DNA of 64,000 bases, taken from positions 1 to 64,000 of the forward strand of contig CACLGJ010000003.1 of assembly GCA_902606445.1 (NCBI GenBank), given 5' to 3'. A program made the position numbers and the translations under genes. The DNA is from an uncultured Pelagibacteraceae bacterium (GTDB lineage Bacteria > Pseudomonadota > Alphaproteobacteria > Pelagibacterales > Pelagibacteraceae). Positions 7,718-16,340 of the stretch are shown piece after piece. The first letter of the stretch is position 1. Every line of letters begins with the position of its first letter. The notes beneath the pieces were generated by a model. The model was not told where the DNA came from. It did not search any database and worked only from the letters and a program-made list of their open reading frames with translations.

Positions 7718-8905
7718 ATGAAATCAAAAAAAAAAATTGTTCTAGCTTATTCTGGAGGCCTAGACACATCTATAATTTTGAAGTGGCTTCAAGAAAATTA
7801 TAATGCTGAAGTAATTTGTTACACTGCAGATATTGGTCAAGAAATTGATAAAAAAAAGATTTTTAGTAATGCAAAAAAGCTAGGTGTCAAAAATATTATT
7901 GTTAAAGATTTAAAAGATGAGTTTGTGAAAAATTTTGTTTTTCCAATGATAAGAGGACATGCAATTTATGAGGGGGTTTACTTATTGGGAACTTCAATTG
8001 CTCGACCACTAATTGCAAAAGACCAAATAAGGGTAGCCAAAAAATTTAAAGCATTTGCTGTTTCTCATGGGGCAACAGGTAAAGGGAATGACCAGGTTAG
8101 ATTCGAATTAGGTTATCATTACTTTGGACCAAAAATAAAAATCATAGCTCCGTGGAGAATTTGGAAATTGAAATCTAGAACTGATTTGATCAATTATGCA
8201 AAAAAACATGAAATAGAAATTCCTAAAGATAAAAAAGGAGCTCCACCTTTTTCGGTAGATGATAATTTATTTCATACTTCAACAGAAGGTAAAGTTTTAG
8301 AGAACCCAAAAAATTCAGCTCCTGAGTTTATTTTTCAAAGAACTAATTCTCCTGAAAAAGCCCCAAACAAACCCTCATTTGTAACAATTAATTTTAAAAG
8401 AGGAGATCCTTTCGCAATCAATGGAAAAAAAATGCCTCCATCAAAACTATTAGAAAAACTTAATAATGTTGCTGGAAAGAATGGAATAGGAAGAGTCGAT
8501 TTAGTTGAAAATAGATTTATAGGAATTAAGTCTAGGGGTGTATATGAAACACCAGGTGGAACTTTGTTAATTCATGCGCACAGAGCAATTGAGTCTGTAA
8601 CTTTAGATAAAGAAACAATGCATAAAAAAGATCAGATTATGCCTAGATATGCTGAACTTATTTATAATGGTTATTGGTATTCTAAGGAAAGGTTTAAACT
8701 TCAAAAAATTGTAGACCTAAAAAAAAATAAAGTTAATGGATCAGTGAAACTAAAACTTTATAAAGGAAATATAATAATCGTGTCTAGACAAACAAATAGT
8801 TCAGCTTACTCTATGAAAAAAGTCTCATTTGAAGAAAATAAAACTTTCAACAAATCAAATGTTGAAAGATTTATTAAATATCATAAAAAAAAATTACGAT
8901 CGTAA
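7718..8905 (+). CDS. argG: Argininosuccinate synthase
   Basis: ArgG condenses citrulline and aspartate with ATP to argininosuccinate in arginine synthesis. The N-type ATP pyrophosphatase loop AYSGGLDTS lies near residues 10-18. The family signatures GHGxxGKGND (here SHGATGKGNDQVRFE) and the downstream IIAPWR block are intact. The ATG at 7718 is preferred to the TTG at 7715. The length (395 aa) is typical. It lies between the IalB-like gene and a photolyase-like gene with gaps of only a few bases. Confidence 0.95.
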   Translation: MKSKKKIVLAYSGGLDTSIILKWLQENYNAEVICYTADIGQEIDKKKIFSNAKKLGVKNIIVKDLKDEFVKNFVFPMIRGHAIYEGVYLLGTSIARPLIAKDQIRVAKKFKAFAVSHGATGKGNDQVRFELGYHYFGPKIKIIAPWRIWKLKSRTDLINYAKKHEIEIPKDKKGAPPFSVDDNLFHTSTEGKVLENPKNSAPEFIFQRTNSPEKAPNKPSFVTINFKRGDPFAINGKKMPPSKLLEKLNNVAGKNGIGRVDLVENRFIGIKSRGVYETPGGTLLIHAHRAIESVTLDKETMHKKDQIMPRYAELIYNGYWYSKERFKLQKIVDLKKNKVNGSVKLKLYKGNIIIVSRQTNSSAYSMKKVSFEENKTFNKSNVERFIKYHKKKLRS

Positions 8906-8911
8906 ATTACT

Positions 8912-10054
8912 ATGAAATTTGAAAGTTCGAGGGCAAAAGCCATTGAAAAATTAAACAAGTTTATAGAAAAAAATCTCTTCGAATATTCAAAATTAAGAAA
9001 TTTTGATTTTGGGCCAGAAAAAAGATCAAATGTTTCTTGTTTATCTCCTTATATAACTCATGGAATAATTAATGAACAAGAGATAATTAAAAGATCTCTA
9101 TCTAAATTTTCTTTTTCAAAAAATGAAAAATTTATTCAAGAAATTTTATGGAGAACCTATTGGAAGGGTTGGTTAGAATTAAGACCAAATGTTTGGTCCG
9201 ATTATTTGATCGAATTAAATAAAATTAGGAAAGAATTCAAAAATAATCAGAATTATCTTAATGCAATAGAAGGCAAAACAAATATTCAATGCTTTAATTC
9301 ATGGGTAAATGAACTAAAGGAAAACAATTACTTACATAATCACGCCAGAATGTGGTTTGCTAGTATTTGGATTTTTACATTAGAGCTACCTTGGCAACTA
9401 GGTGCAGAATTTTTTATGCAACACCTTTATGATGGTGATGCTGCATCAAATACTCTTGGTTGGAGATGGGTTGCAGGAGTTCAAACACAGGGAAAACACT
9501 ATTTAGCAAGTGAATGGAATATCAAAAAATTCACAAATAACAGATTTAATGATATTAAATTAAATGAAAATGCTCCTCCAAAAGTATTCGAAAAAACTTA
9601 CTCAATAATTAAACAAGATTTTAATAATCCGCCAAATATTGAAGATAAAAATCTATTAATTTTTGAGAACAATCTCGCTTTTGAAACCACTGATTTTCAA
9701 AACAATAAATTTAAAAAAATTTATATAATTTCAAATAACAATGAAAATAGGTCCATTAAGCTAAGTGAAAAAGTAGAGAAATTTAAATCCCTGCTTATCA
9801 TTGATCAAGAACAAAGATTAAAAGATAATTCTATAGATTATGAACTCATCGATATAAGTGAAATTAAAAATATAAATGAACCAATAATTGGATTGTATCC
9901 AAATGTTGGTGAAAACTTAGATTATATAAATTCTAAAAATATAAAATTAGATTTTTTATATAGAAAACTTGATCAATATTCTTGGCAATATTGTAATAAA
10001 GGTTTTTTTAATTTTAAAAATTACATTCCTAAAATAGTTTCAACTTTTAATTAA
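8912..10054 (+). CDS. Photolyase/cryptochrome-like FAD-binding protein lacking the N-terminal antenna domain
   Basis: The 380-residue protein begins directly with the helical FAD-binding part of the photolyase family: GPEKRSNVSCLSPYITHG near residue 33, EILWRTYWKGWLELRP near 86, and the FAD/DNA-facing DGDAASNTLGWRWVAGVQTQG near 178. The usual N-terminal Rossmann-like domain is absent. Instead about 130 C-terminal residues look alpha/beta (IYIISNNN, LLIIDQEQ). Light-dependent DNA repair or light sensing is plausible but not demonstrated. It follows argG by 6 nt. Confidence 0.75.
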   Translation: MKFESSRAKAIEKLNKFIEKNLFEYSKLRNFDFGPEKRSNVSCLSPYITHGIINEQEIIKRSLSKFSFSKNEKFIQEILWRTYWKGWLELRPNVWSDYLIELNKIRKEFKNNQNYLNAIEGKTNIQCFNSWVNELKENNYLHNHARMWFASIWIFTLELPWQLGAEFFMQHLYDGDAASNTLGWRWVAGVQTQGKHYLASEWNIKKFTNNRFNDIKLNENAPPKVFEKTYSIIKQDFNNPPNIEDKNLLIFENNLAFETTDFQNNKFKKIYIISNNNENRSIKLSEKVEKFKSLLIIDQEQRLKDNSIDYELIDISEIKNINEPIIGLYPNVGENLDYINSKNIKLDFLYRKLDQYSWQYCNKGFFNFKNYIPKIVSTFN

Positions 10055-10062
10055 ACTATTGA

Positions 10063-10284
10063 TTAAAACCACCTGAACATTCCAATGATTCCAGCAGTGG
10101 CATAAAAAAATTGTAAAAATAATATACCTCTATGACCACCCCTATAAGCCCAAATTCCAATTAAAATTGCAGATATGAGTAATAAACAAAATCCAAAAAA
10201 TTCTATTCCAATATTCATAGCTACAAATAATGAATACAATATTGCGGTAATAACACCTGCCCATTCAAATATTTTATTATTCAT
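10063..10284 (-). CDS. Small membrane protein of unknown function
   Basis: The 73-residue protein has two or three hydrophobic helices (about residues 8-25, 28-46 and 56-72) and a short polar turn YRGGHRG. I do not recognise the family. It is the last gene of a minus-strand group; its ATG overlaps the end of the small ArfA-like gene by 8 nt, which supports both as real. It converges with the photolyase-like gene. Confidence 0.6.
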   Translation of the reverse strand: MNNKIFEWAGVITAILYSLFVAMNIGIEFFGFCLLLISAILIGIWAYRGGHRGILFLQFFYATAGIIGMFRWF

Positions 10285-10414
10285 TTTCTAAATTAAACTT
10301 TTTTCTATTATAAATTTTTTTTTTATTTTTTATTATTTTGTTTCTTAATATTGGTGAACTTAATAATTTTGCCATTGGATTTTTCTTTTTTGATTTTTTT
10401 CTTTTTTTACTCAT
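10277..10414 (-). CDS. Small basic protein, possible ArfA-type ribosome-rescue factor
   Basis: This 45-residue ORF is below usual length cut-offs. Its ATG overlaps the stop of the upstream amidotransferase gene as ATGA, and its end overlaps the next gene by 8 nt, so it fits an operon. The sequence is lysine-rich and contains NPMAKLLSSPILRNKIIKNK followed by KKIYNRKKFN. This parallels the ArfA core as I recall it from E. coli (ALLHDPLFRQRVEKNKKG, then GSYMRKGK). ArfA recruits RF2 to ribosomes stalled without a stop codon. The coding call is fairly firm; the ArfA assignment is by eye and tentative. Confidence 0.55.
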   Translation of the reverse strand: MSKKRKKSKKKNPMAKLLSSPILRNKIIKNKKKIYNRKKFNLENE

Positions 10415-11130
10415 AAAATCTTCTTAAAATTACTATATAAAATATTTGAATAATTATTCATATCTTCCATATTTTTTTTTGCTGATTGATCAAATTTTTC
10501 TAATGCACCATCTCCCAATTGATCTTCTAAAGCTTTTTTATATTCTGGTACACATCCCCACTCCTTAACTGTTGTGTCTTTAATTTCAATATGAAATTGA
10601 ATTCCATATGCATGATTTTGATACTTAAAAATTTGATATTTAGTTACTGGCGACGAAGCTAATAAGGTAATATCTTTATTTTTTTCTATTCCTTGAACTT
10701 CATAAGAATGCCATTGTAAACTTTTAATTTTATCAGGAAATTTAGAAAATAAATTGTCTTGTTTTTTTTCTTCAGTAAAATTTATGTCCATTATTCCAAT
10801 CTCTGCTGGACTTGATTTTACAACCTTTCCTCCAACAACCTCACCTAATAGCTGACAGCCTAAGCAAAAACCCAAATAAGGTTTCTTTAAATCAATTACG
10901 AATTCTTTAATCTTTTTTTTCTCCTCAATTAGCCACGAATATTCTTTTTCCATGAAAGTGTCCATTGGACCGCCCATACAAAACATTCCATCAAATTTAT
11001 TTAAATCATTTGGAATTTTTTCGCCTTCATCCAATTCAATTATATGTAGATTTAACCCATCAGCTATCATTAAATCTTTTATATAACCGGGATCTTCAAT
11101 TTTAATGTGTTGTAAAATGATAATGTTCAA
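10411..11130 (-). CDS. Class I glutamine amidotransferase domain protein
   Basis: This 239-residue protein has the class I nucleophile elbow GFCLGCQLLGEVVGG (Cys near residue 93), the oxyanion region FCMGGPMDT, and the catalytic histidine in YGIQFHIEIK. It resembles stand-alone GMP-synthase-like amidotransferases (GuaA N-domain or YfeJ type), whose ammonia acceptor is unknown. The only suitable start is a TTG at 11130, giving MNIIILQHIKIEDPG, a normal family N-terminus. Its stop overlaps the small ArfA-like gene. Confidence 0.85.
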   Translation of the reverse strand: MNIIILQHIKIEDPGYIKDLMIADGLNLHIIELDEGEKIPNDLNKFDGMFCMGGPMDTFMEKEYSWLIEEKKKIKEFVIDLKKPYLGFCLGCQLLGEVVGGKVVKSSPAEIGIMDINFTEEKKQDNLFSKFPDKIKSLQWHSYEVQGIEKNKDITLLASSPVTKYQIFKYQNHAYGIQFHIEIKDTTVKEWGCVPEYKKALEDQLGDGALEKFDQSAKKNMEDMNNYSNILYSNFKKIL

Positions 11131-11141
11131 TAATTTATGTT

Positions 11142-11190
11142 AGCTTAGAATGATTTTTTTAACAATATTAAACTATAATAAATCTAAGCT
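11142..11190. repeat. 8-bp inverted repeat in the gap before the amidotransferase gene
   Basis: AGCTTAGA (11142-11149) and TCTAAGCT (11183-11190) are perfect reverse complements around a 33-base AT-rich spacer. They lie 11 nt upstream of the TTG start. It may be a regulator-binding dyad or a leader hairpin; no function can be assigned. Confidence 0.35.
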
Positions 11191-11206
11191 TCTACTTTTA
11201 AAAATT

Positions 11207-11908
11207 TTATCTTGCAAGTTTGATAAAAATATCACCCATACCAGTTTGTAAATTTTCTATAGGAGTATTATTTCTTAACTCACAATACCTACCGGTGATC
11301 GGATGATTTTTGACAAAATCAATCTCATCTTTTTTGCAACTTTTTCCATTATGTAGTAATCCTATTACTATCCGATCATCTAAACTGAAAACTTGTTTGC
11401 TATTAATCTTATCGCCATTACAAAAATAATCTTTATTTACTCTGTTTGGAAAATCTTCTTTATTGCAAGGATTTTTAATAGTAAATACAAAGAATTCTTT
11501 AATCCCATCTTTGAATTGATATTTCATTTTTTGAACTTCAGAATACTTCATAATATCACATGAACAAGGAACACAACATTTGTAGTAATTGCCACAAATT
11601 TTTTGGTTCGTCCCTTTTTCTTTAACTAATAAAAAATCTGGCTCACTGTTAGGATCAATTAATGATCCAGAAACAGCACAATATAATTTGTTATATTCAA
11701 TAAAATCTTCATAAGTAATATTCTTATCAATTATGTATTTAAAAAATTTTGGACCTGCGGCGTTTCTATTTTGATCTGGAAAAATTCTTGACCAATCATT
11801 AATTAAGTCTTTGTAATAATTTTTTTCTGAGGAATTTGAAATATTAGAAAAAGATAAAGTTAGAATACTTATTGCTGCAAATATAAATATGTTTTTAAAA
11901 AACCTCAT
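11207..11908 (-). CDS. Secreted cysteine-rich protein of unknown function
   Basis: The 233-residue protein has a signal peptide (about residues 1-27, ending near SNSSE) and then a soluble domain with about ten cysteines, including the cluster CGNYYKCCVPCSC near residues 104-116. That density suggests disulfides or metal binding in the periplasm. I do not recognise the family. It is a single gene, divergent from the fasciclin gene; the 153-bp gap between them (11909-12061) is AT-rich and presumably holds both promoters, but I see no clear motif. Confidence 0.7.
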   Translation of the reverse strand: MRFFKNIFIFAAISILTLSFSNISNSSEKNYYKDLINDWSRIFPDQNRNAAGPKFFKYIIDKNITYEDFIEYNKLYCAVSGSLIDPNSEPDFLLVKEKGTNQKICGNYYKCCVPCSCDIMKYSEVQKMKYQFKDGIKEFFVFTIKNPCNKEDFPNRVNKDYFCNGDKINSKQVFSLDDRIVIGLLHNGKSCKKDEIDFVKNHPITGRYCELRNNTPIENLQTGMGDIFIKLAR

Positions 11909-12061
11909 TTAATGAAAAAAGAAAGATAAATAAATAATATTTTACTTATTAAATCAAATAATTTTTATATTAATAGTTATCATCAATTAGTGGTTTTTAT
12001 TTAAAATTTTGTCGCACTTAATTAACTTTTTAAATTATAAATTTATGGATATTTTACAAAA

Positions 12062-12535
12062 ATGAAAAAATTATTTTTAATTATTAACTTATTAATAATG
12101 ATATTTATTCCATCAATTACCTTTGGAAATGTAATTGATAAATTAAATGAAGTAGGTAAATTCACAAAGTTAAATGAAACACTTACTAAATCAGGACTAA
12201 ATGAGGATCTAAAAGGTAATGGGCCATTTACAGTATTTGCACCTTTAGACGATGCATTTGCAGCGATAAGTGCAAAAACGTACTACGGTTTGTTAAGTGA
12301 GGCTAATAAAGACAAACTTATAAAAATATTGGGTCGACATGTTTTTTCTAAAAAAATTACCTCTTCAGAAATAAATGATGAGATAATTCTTAAAGCAATT
12401 AACGGTGAAGAAATTAAAATCAAAAAAGTAAATGGTATAGTTTACATAAATGAGGCTGAGGTTGTAACAGCAGATGTTGAAGTCTCAAACGGTGTAATTC
12501 ATTTTATAAACAGAGTATTGCAGCCTTTAAACTAA
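12062..12535 (+). CDS. Fasciclin (FAS1) domain secreted protein
   Basis: A signal peptide (about residues 1-22) precedes a single FAS1 domain. The family blocks are clear: GPFTVFAPLDDAFAAIS, LGRHVFSKKITSSEI and the C-terminal VEVSNGVIHFINRVLQP. FAS1 proteins are extracellular or periplasmic adhesion-type modules with no known enzymatic activity. The length (157 aa) is typical of single-domain bacterial members. It ends one base before the convergent FG-GAP gene. Confidence 0.9.
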   Translation: MKKLFLIINLLIMIFIPSITFGNVIDKLNEVGKFTKLNETLTKSGLNEDLKGNGPFTVFAPLDDAFAAISAKTYYGLLSEANKDKLIKILGRHVFSKKITSSEINDEIILKAINGEEIKIKKVNGIVYINEAEVVTADVEVSNGVIHFINRVLQPLN

Positions 12536-13963
12536 TTATTTTTGTTTTATAGTAATTGTTTGATTTAAATCTTTGATAGAAAACTTTTCAGTTTTTCCGT
12601 TAGTCCATTTAACTTGAATTTTTATATTTTTTTCTTTTTTCCTAATTCCGTAATGGGCAATTGGTTCCATTTGACAAAGATAACCTGATCCAGCGTCTAT
12701 AGTTTTTGAATGTTTTCTTAAATTAGAAATAAGTGTTACTGTAGCTCCTCTAGCGGGTGCTCCATATTTATTCAAAGGTCTTACTCTTAAATATTTACTG
12801 TTAAAAGCTATTTTTGCTTTATATAAAGATAAAGGCTGATCAAAACTTTCCCCGTGTGAAACTAATAACTCTAGAACGCCATCATTATCTATGTCAGCAA
12901 CTGCTGCTCCTGTTCCATATCCATTTGGTTCTAAACCAACATCTAATGGTATTTGCTCTATCAAACCATCATCTAATATTTTAAAAAGTTTATTTGGTTC
13001 ACCAATATTATTCATAAATACTTCATCATAACCATCATTATCTAAATCAGCTGAAATGACAGTTCTTATTCTTGATGGCTCATCAAAAGGTGGCTTTGCT
13101 ACATCCTCGAAAATATTATCTTTAAGGACATAAGCTCTATGAAATCCTCCCCAATTTCCATTTAAAATATCTAATCTTCCTCTGTAATAAATATCGGTTA
13201 AAGCAGTTCCTCTTCCGTTTTGAAGGATATCTTGTACTCTATATTCGTACGCAACATCTAAAAATTTACCTTCATTATTTTTATATAAAAAATTTGCTCC
13301 CCTCTCATTTGCAGCAAACACATCGACCTTATCAGAAACAATATGTCCGGCTACGACTGCTCGACCGCCAGTTATTTTTGCAAGATTTAATTGAACAGAT
13401 TTATCGACTATTATGTCATCAGTATATTCGTAAAATCTCGTTGGTCCTCCATAATTAGCAACATAAACCCCGTAATTTCCATCACCTTTTCTATCGACAC
13501 AAACAACTGATCTGCCAGCGGTTAAATTTAGGTCTCTCTGGTTTTTTTTAATTTCAAATAAATCTATATATTCATCTTTTTCTAAATCTATAAGTCTATC
13601 TGAGTATTTTTTTGTGCCACTATAAGTATCAGTGTTAAGAAAATATATTTCTTCGTATCCATCTTTATCTATATCGCATGCAGCCACACCAATTGTTCTT
13701 CTAAACTCATCTGTAAATTTTTTTTGATTTATAATATTAATTAATTTTCCATCTTCATAAGATAAAGCTAGGTTAAGATAACCAAAACCTGTGACTACAA
13801 AATCAAAATTTCCATCTTGGTTTACGTCGGTAACAGAAACGCCATAACTAAGTCTTTTAGGATTGTCAGAGATTATACTTGATAAATCCTCAAAAAAACC
13901 AGCGCTTGAATAAGTTGGTATTGTAATTACAAAAAAAATTATCAGTTTTTTTAAATATTTCAT
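12536..13963 (-). CDS. FG-GAP/VCBS repeat protein with ASPIC/UnbV C-terminus (CRTAC1-like)
   Basis: This 475-residue protein has a signal peptide and then repeated calcium-binding-like blade motifs of the form DxNxDGxxD (DVNQDGNFDFVV, DIDKDGYEEIYF, DLDNDGYDEVFM, DIDNDGVLELLV), indicating a beta-propeller. The C-terminus RGATVTL with IKVxWTNGxTE (IQVKWTNGKTEKF) is the ASPIC/UnbV domain of CRTAC1-type proteins. It is likely secreted, of unknown role. It lies four bases downstream of the small DUF2256 gene. Confidence 0.85.
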   Translation of the reverse strand: MKYLKKLIIFFVITIPTYSSAGFFEDLSSIISDNPKRLSYGVSVTDVNQDGNFDFVVTGFGYLNLALSYEDGKLINIINQKKFTDEFRRTIGVAACDIDKDGYEEIYFLNTDTYSGTKKYSDRLIDLEKDEYIDLFEIKKNQRDLNLTAGRSVVCVDRKGDGNYGVYVANYGGPTRFYEYTDDIIVDKSVQLNLAKITGGRAVVAGHIVSDKVDVFAANERGANFLYKNNEGKFLDVAYEYRVQDILQNGRGTALTDIYYRGRLDILNGNWGGFHRAYVLKDNIFEDVAKPPFDEPSRIRTVISADLDNDGYDEVFMNNIGEPNKLFKILDDGLIEQIPLDVGLEPNGYGTGAAVADIDNDGVLELLVSHGESFDQPLSLYKAKIAFNSKYLRVRPLNKYGAPARGATVTLISNLRKHSKTIDAGSGYLCQMEPIAHYGIRKKEKNIKIQVKWTNGKTEKFSIKDLNQTITIKQK

Positions 13964-13967
13964 TATC

Positions 13968-14105
13968 TCAATTCACATATTTTTTACTTGAACATTTTTT
14001 TGAACAATATTTAACTTTTTCCCAATTTAACTTCCATTTTTTTCTCCAATTAAAAGGTCTTTTGCAAACTGGACAGGTTTTAGATGATAAATTTTCTTTT
14101 CTCAT
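13968..14105 (-). CDS. DUF2256 small zinc-finger-like protein
   Basis: This 45-residue ORF is below usual cut-offs. It contains [26 protein letters not shown], which is the DUF2256 pattern of two Cys-x2/3-Cys pairs that probably bind zinc. Its ATG overlaps the TAA of the upstream photolyase-related gene (TAATG). DUF2256 is often found beside photolyase-related genes, so the context fits. The biochemical function is unknown. Confidence 0.85.
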   Translation of the reverse strand: MRKENLSSKTCPVCKRPFNWRKKWKLNWEKVKYCSKKCSSKKYVN

Positions 14106-15595
14106 TAAATTGTATTTTGTTTGATAAATTTATCAGCCTCAGATAAAATTAATTTTTTTCTATCCATTTTCATTTTATCAAAAATTCTTACCATCATTGA
14201 TAGTCTAGGGTTTGTTAAAAAAAATTTTCTATTCCGATCTATAAATCTCCAATAAAGACCATCCATTGTATTGCACCACTCTCCTTTTTTAAAATCCATC
14301 ATTTTCATAAAATAAGCGGATCCGCAGATATAAGGTTTGGTTGCGAATATTCCACCATCGCTGAATAATCCCATGCCATAAACATTTGGTACCATTACCC
14401 AGTCAGAGGAATCTACAAACATTTCCATAAACCATTTATAAACTACGTTTGGTTTAATCTCACAAAGGTTCATAATGTTAGATAAAATCATGAGTCTTTC
14501 AATATGATGGGACCAACCATGGTTTAATGCATTCTTGATTGCATAATCTAATGGTGGCAAACCTGTTGTTCCATCGTACCAAGACTTTTTCATTTTTCTA
14601 TTTTGTTTAAAAAAATTTTTGGTTTCCATTACCTCTGAATAACTTTGATAAATTCCTCTCATAAACTCTCTCCAACCAATTATCTGGCGAATATAACCTT
14701 CTAAAGAATTCATTCTTATTTTATTTTTTTTATGAAAATCTAAAACTTTTTGAATAATAAATTCAGGAGTTATTAAACCTAAATTGATATAAGGACTTAA
14801 TGCACTGTGAAATAAAATGTTGTCTTTTTGATTTACTGCATCTTCATAGTCACCAAACAAATTTGATTTTTCTTTTATAAAAAAATTTAATAGTTTAACT
14901 ACGTCATCAAATTCTGTTGCTAGCCAAAAGTTTTCTGTACTACCTGGATGATCTTTAAATAATTTTTCTACGATAGGCTTTAATTTTTTTGTATGATTGG
15001 TTTCATTAATTTTAGGAAATTTTGGTATTGAAATATCCTTTGGTAATTTATTTCTATTATCTTCATCAAAGCTCCACTTTCCTCCAATTGGATTTCCATC
15101 AGCGCCCATCAATATTCCTGATTTTTTTCGAACCTCTTTATAAAACGTTGCCATAAAAGGTCTTTTGGATTTTCCTAAGTAATTTTTGAATTCATCTCTT
15201 GAATTTAAAAACATAGGAGTTTGAACAATATTCCAATTAATTTTTTCTTTTTTTAAAAATTGAGAAATCTTTTTTTCAAAAAACTTATCTTCGATTTCAA
15301 AACTAGAAATCTCTTTAATTTTTTTTGAATTAATAATCTTTTTTAATTTTTTAAAGTAATCATCTTTAAATACTTTGTCTTCAATTTTTGTATAATCTAA
15401 TTTAAATTTATTCTTTTTGAGGTTATCCGCATAAGATCGCATGGAAGACAAGAATAATAGTATTTTCTGCTTATGATGTTTTTCATAAGTACATAAACCA
15501 TTGTCTTCTGCCATAAAGAATATATGGTCTTTTTTGAAGCGGTCGAGGTATTTTAATGGAAATAATTGATTACCAAGTATAAAAAATAACTTCAT
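14105..15595 (-). CDS. Cryptochrome/photolyase-related protein (FeS-BCP/DPRP-like group)
   Basis: This 496-residue protein begins with the [11 protein letters not shown] block typical of deoxyribodipyrimidine-photolyase-related proteins and has the FAD-binding core [34 protein letters not shown] and [23 protein letters not shown]. The bacterial (6-4) photolyase group usually has four FeS-ligating cysteines. Here NLCEIKP matches the first and GEWCNTMDG lies near the last, but the middle CxxC is missing. A light-dependent DNA repair role is likely; the FeS cluster is doubtful. It forms an operon with DUF2256. Confidence 0.83.
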   Translation of the reverse strand: MKLFFILGNQLFPLKYLDRFKKDHIFFMAEDNGLCTYEKHHKQKILLFLSSMRSYADNLKKNKFKLDYTKIEDKVFKDDYFKKLKKIINSKKIKEISSFEIEDKFFEKKISQFLKKEKINWNIVQTPMFLNSRDEFKNYLGKSKRPFMATFYKEVRKKSGILMGADGNPIGGKWSFDEDNRNKLPKDISIPKFPKINETNHTKKLKPIVEKLFKDHPGSTENFWLATEFDDVVKLLNFFIKEKSNLFGDYEDAVNQKDNILFHSALSPYINLGLITPEFIIQKVLDFHKKNKIRMNSLEGYIRQIIGWREFMRGIYQSYSEVMETKNFFKQNRKMKKSWYDGTTGLPPLDYAIKNALNHGWSHHIERLMILSNIMNLCEIKPNVVYKWFMEMFVDSSDWVMVPNVYGMGLFSDGGIFATKPYICGSAYFMKMMDFKKGEWCNTMDGLYWRFIDRNRKFFLTNPRLSMMVRIFDKMKMDRKKLILSEADKFIKQNTI

Positions 15596-15622
15596 GATTA
15601 AATATAACTAATAAAATTTTTT

Positions 15623-16333
15623 ATGTCAGAAAAATATATTGTTTTTGGTGCGACAGGTTCAATCGGATCAAGTTTAGCAGAACAATTAGTAAGTTCAGGA
15701 AATAATGTTCATTTAGTTGCAAGAAATGAAGATGAACTTAAAAATATTTCTGACAAACTAGGTTGTACATCCACAGTGGCTGATGTTTTAGAAGATGGAT
15801 TTATTGATAAGGTAAAAAGCGATGCTCCAGAAACAAAGGGAGTTGCTTATTGCGTAGGTTCAATTGATTTAAAACCCTTAAGAATGGTTACAGAACAAGA
15901 TTTTATTAAATGCATGAAACTAAATCTTTATTCTGCGGTTGAAGCTATCAAGGGATACCAAGAAAGCTTAAAAAAAAATAAAGGCTCGGTAGTTTTATTT
16001 TCAACAGTAGCTGCCCAAAGAGGATTTACTAATCATGCAATAATAGCTTCTACAAAGGCTGCCGTTGAAGGATTAACTGTTTCTTTAGCAGCTGAATTTG
16101 CACCAAACATCAGGGTCAACTGCATAGCTCCTAGTCTAACATATTCCAAAATTGCTGAGCCAATGTTAAAAAATAAAGCACTAGCAGATGGTATAGCAAA
16201 AGCTCATCCACTTAAAAGATTGGGTGAAGGAAAAGACTCTGCTTCTCTTGCTAAATTTTTAATTTCAGAAGATAGCTCTTGGGTAACAGGCCAAATCATT
16301 GCTGTAGATGGGGGAAGATCAAAGTTATCTTAG
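15623..16333 (+). CDS. Short-chain dehydrogenase/reductase family protein with atypical active site
   Basis: This 236-residue protein has a Rossmann start VFGATGSIGSSLAEQL with the GxxxGxG cofactor motif, an active-site serine in VVLFSTVA, and the C-terminal GQIIAVDGGRSKL typical of FabG-like SDRs. At the usual YxxxK motif the sequence reads IIASTKAAVEG: the lysine is present but the tyrosine is isoleucine. The activity is therefore uncertain. It is followed after 7 nt by an IsdG-like gene. Confidence 0.85.
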   Translation: MSEKYIVFGATGSIGSSLAEQLVSSGNNVHLVARNEDELKNISDKLGCTSTVADVLEDGFIDKVKSDAPETKGVAYCVGSIDLKPLRMVTEQDFIKCMKLNLYSAVEAIKGYQESLKKNKGSVVLFSTVAAQRGFTNHAIIASTKAAVEGLTVSLAAEFAPNIRVNCIAPSLTYSKIAEPMLKNKALADGIAKAHPLKRLGEGKDSASLAKFLISEDSSWVTGQIIAVDGGRSKLS

Positions 16334-16340
16334 TTAAATT

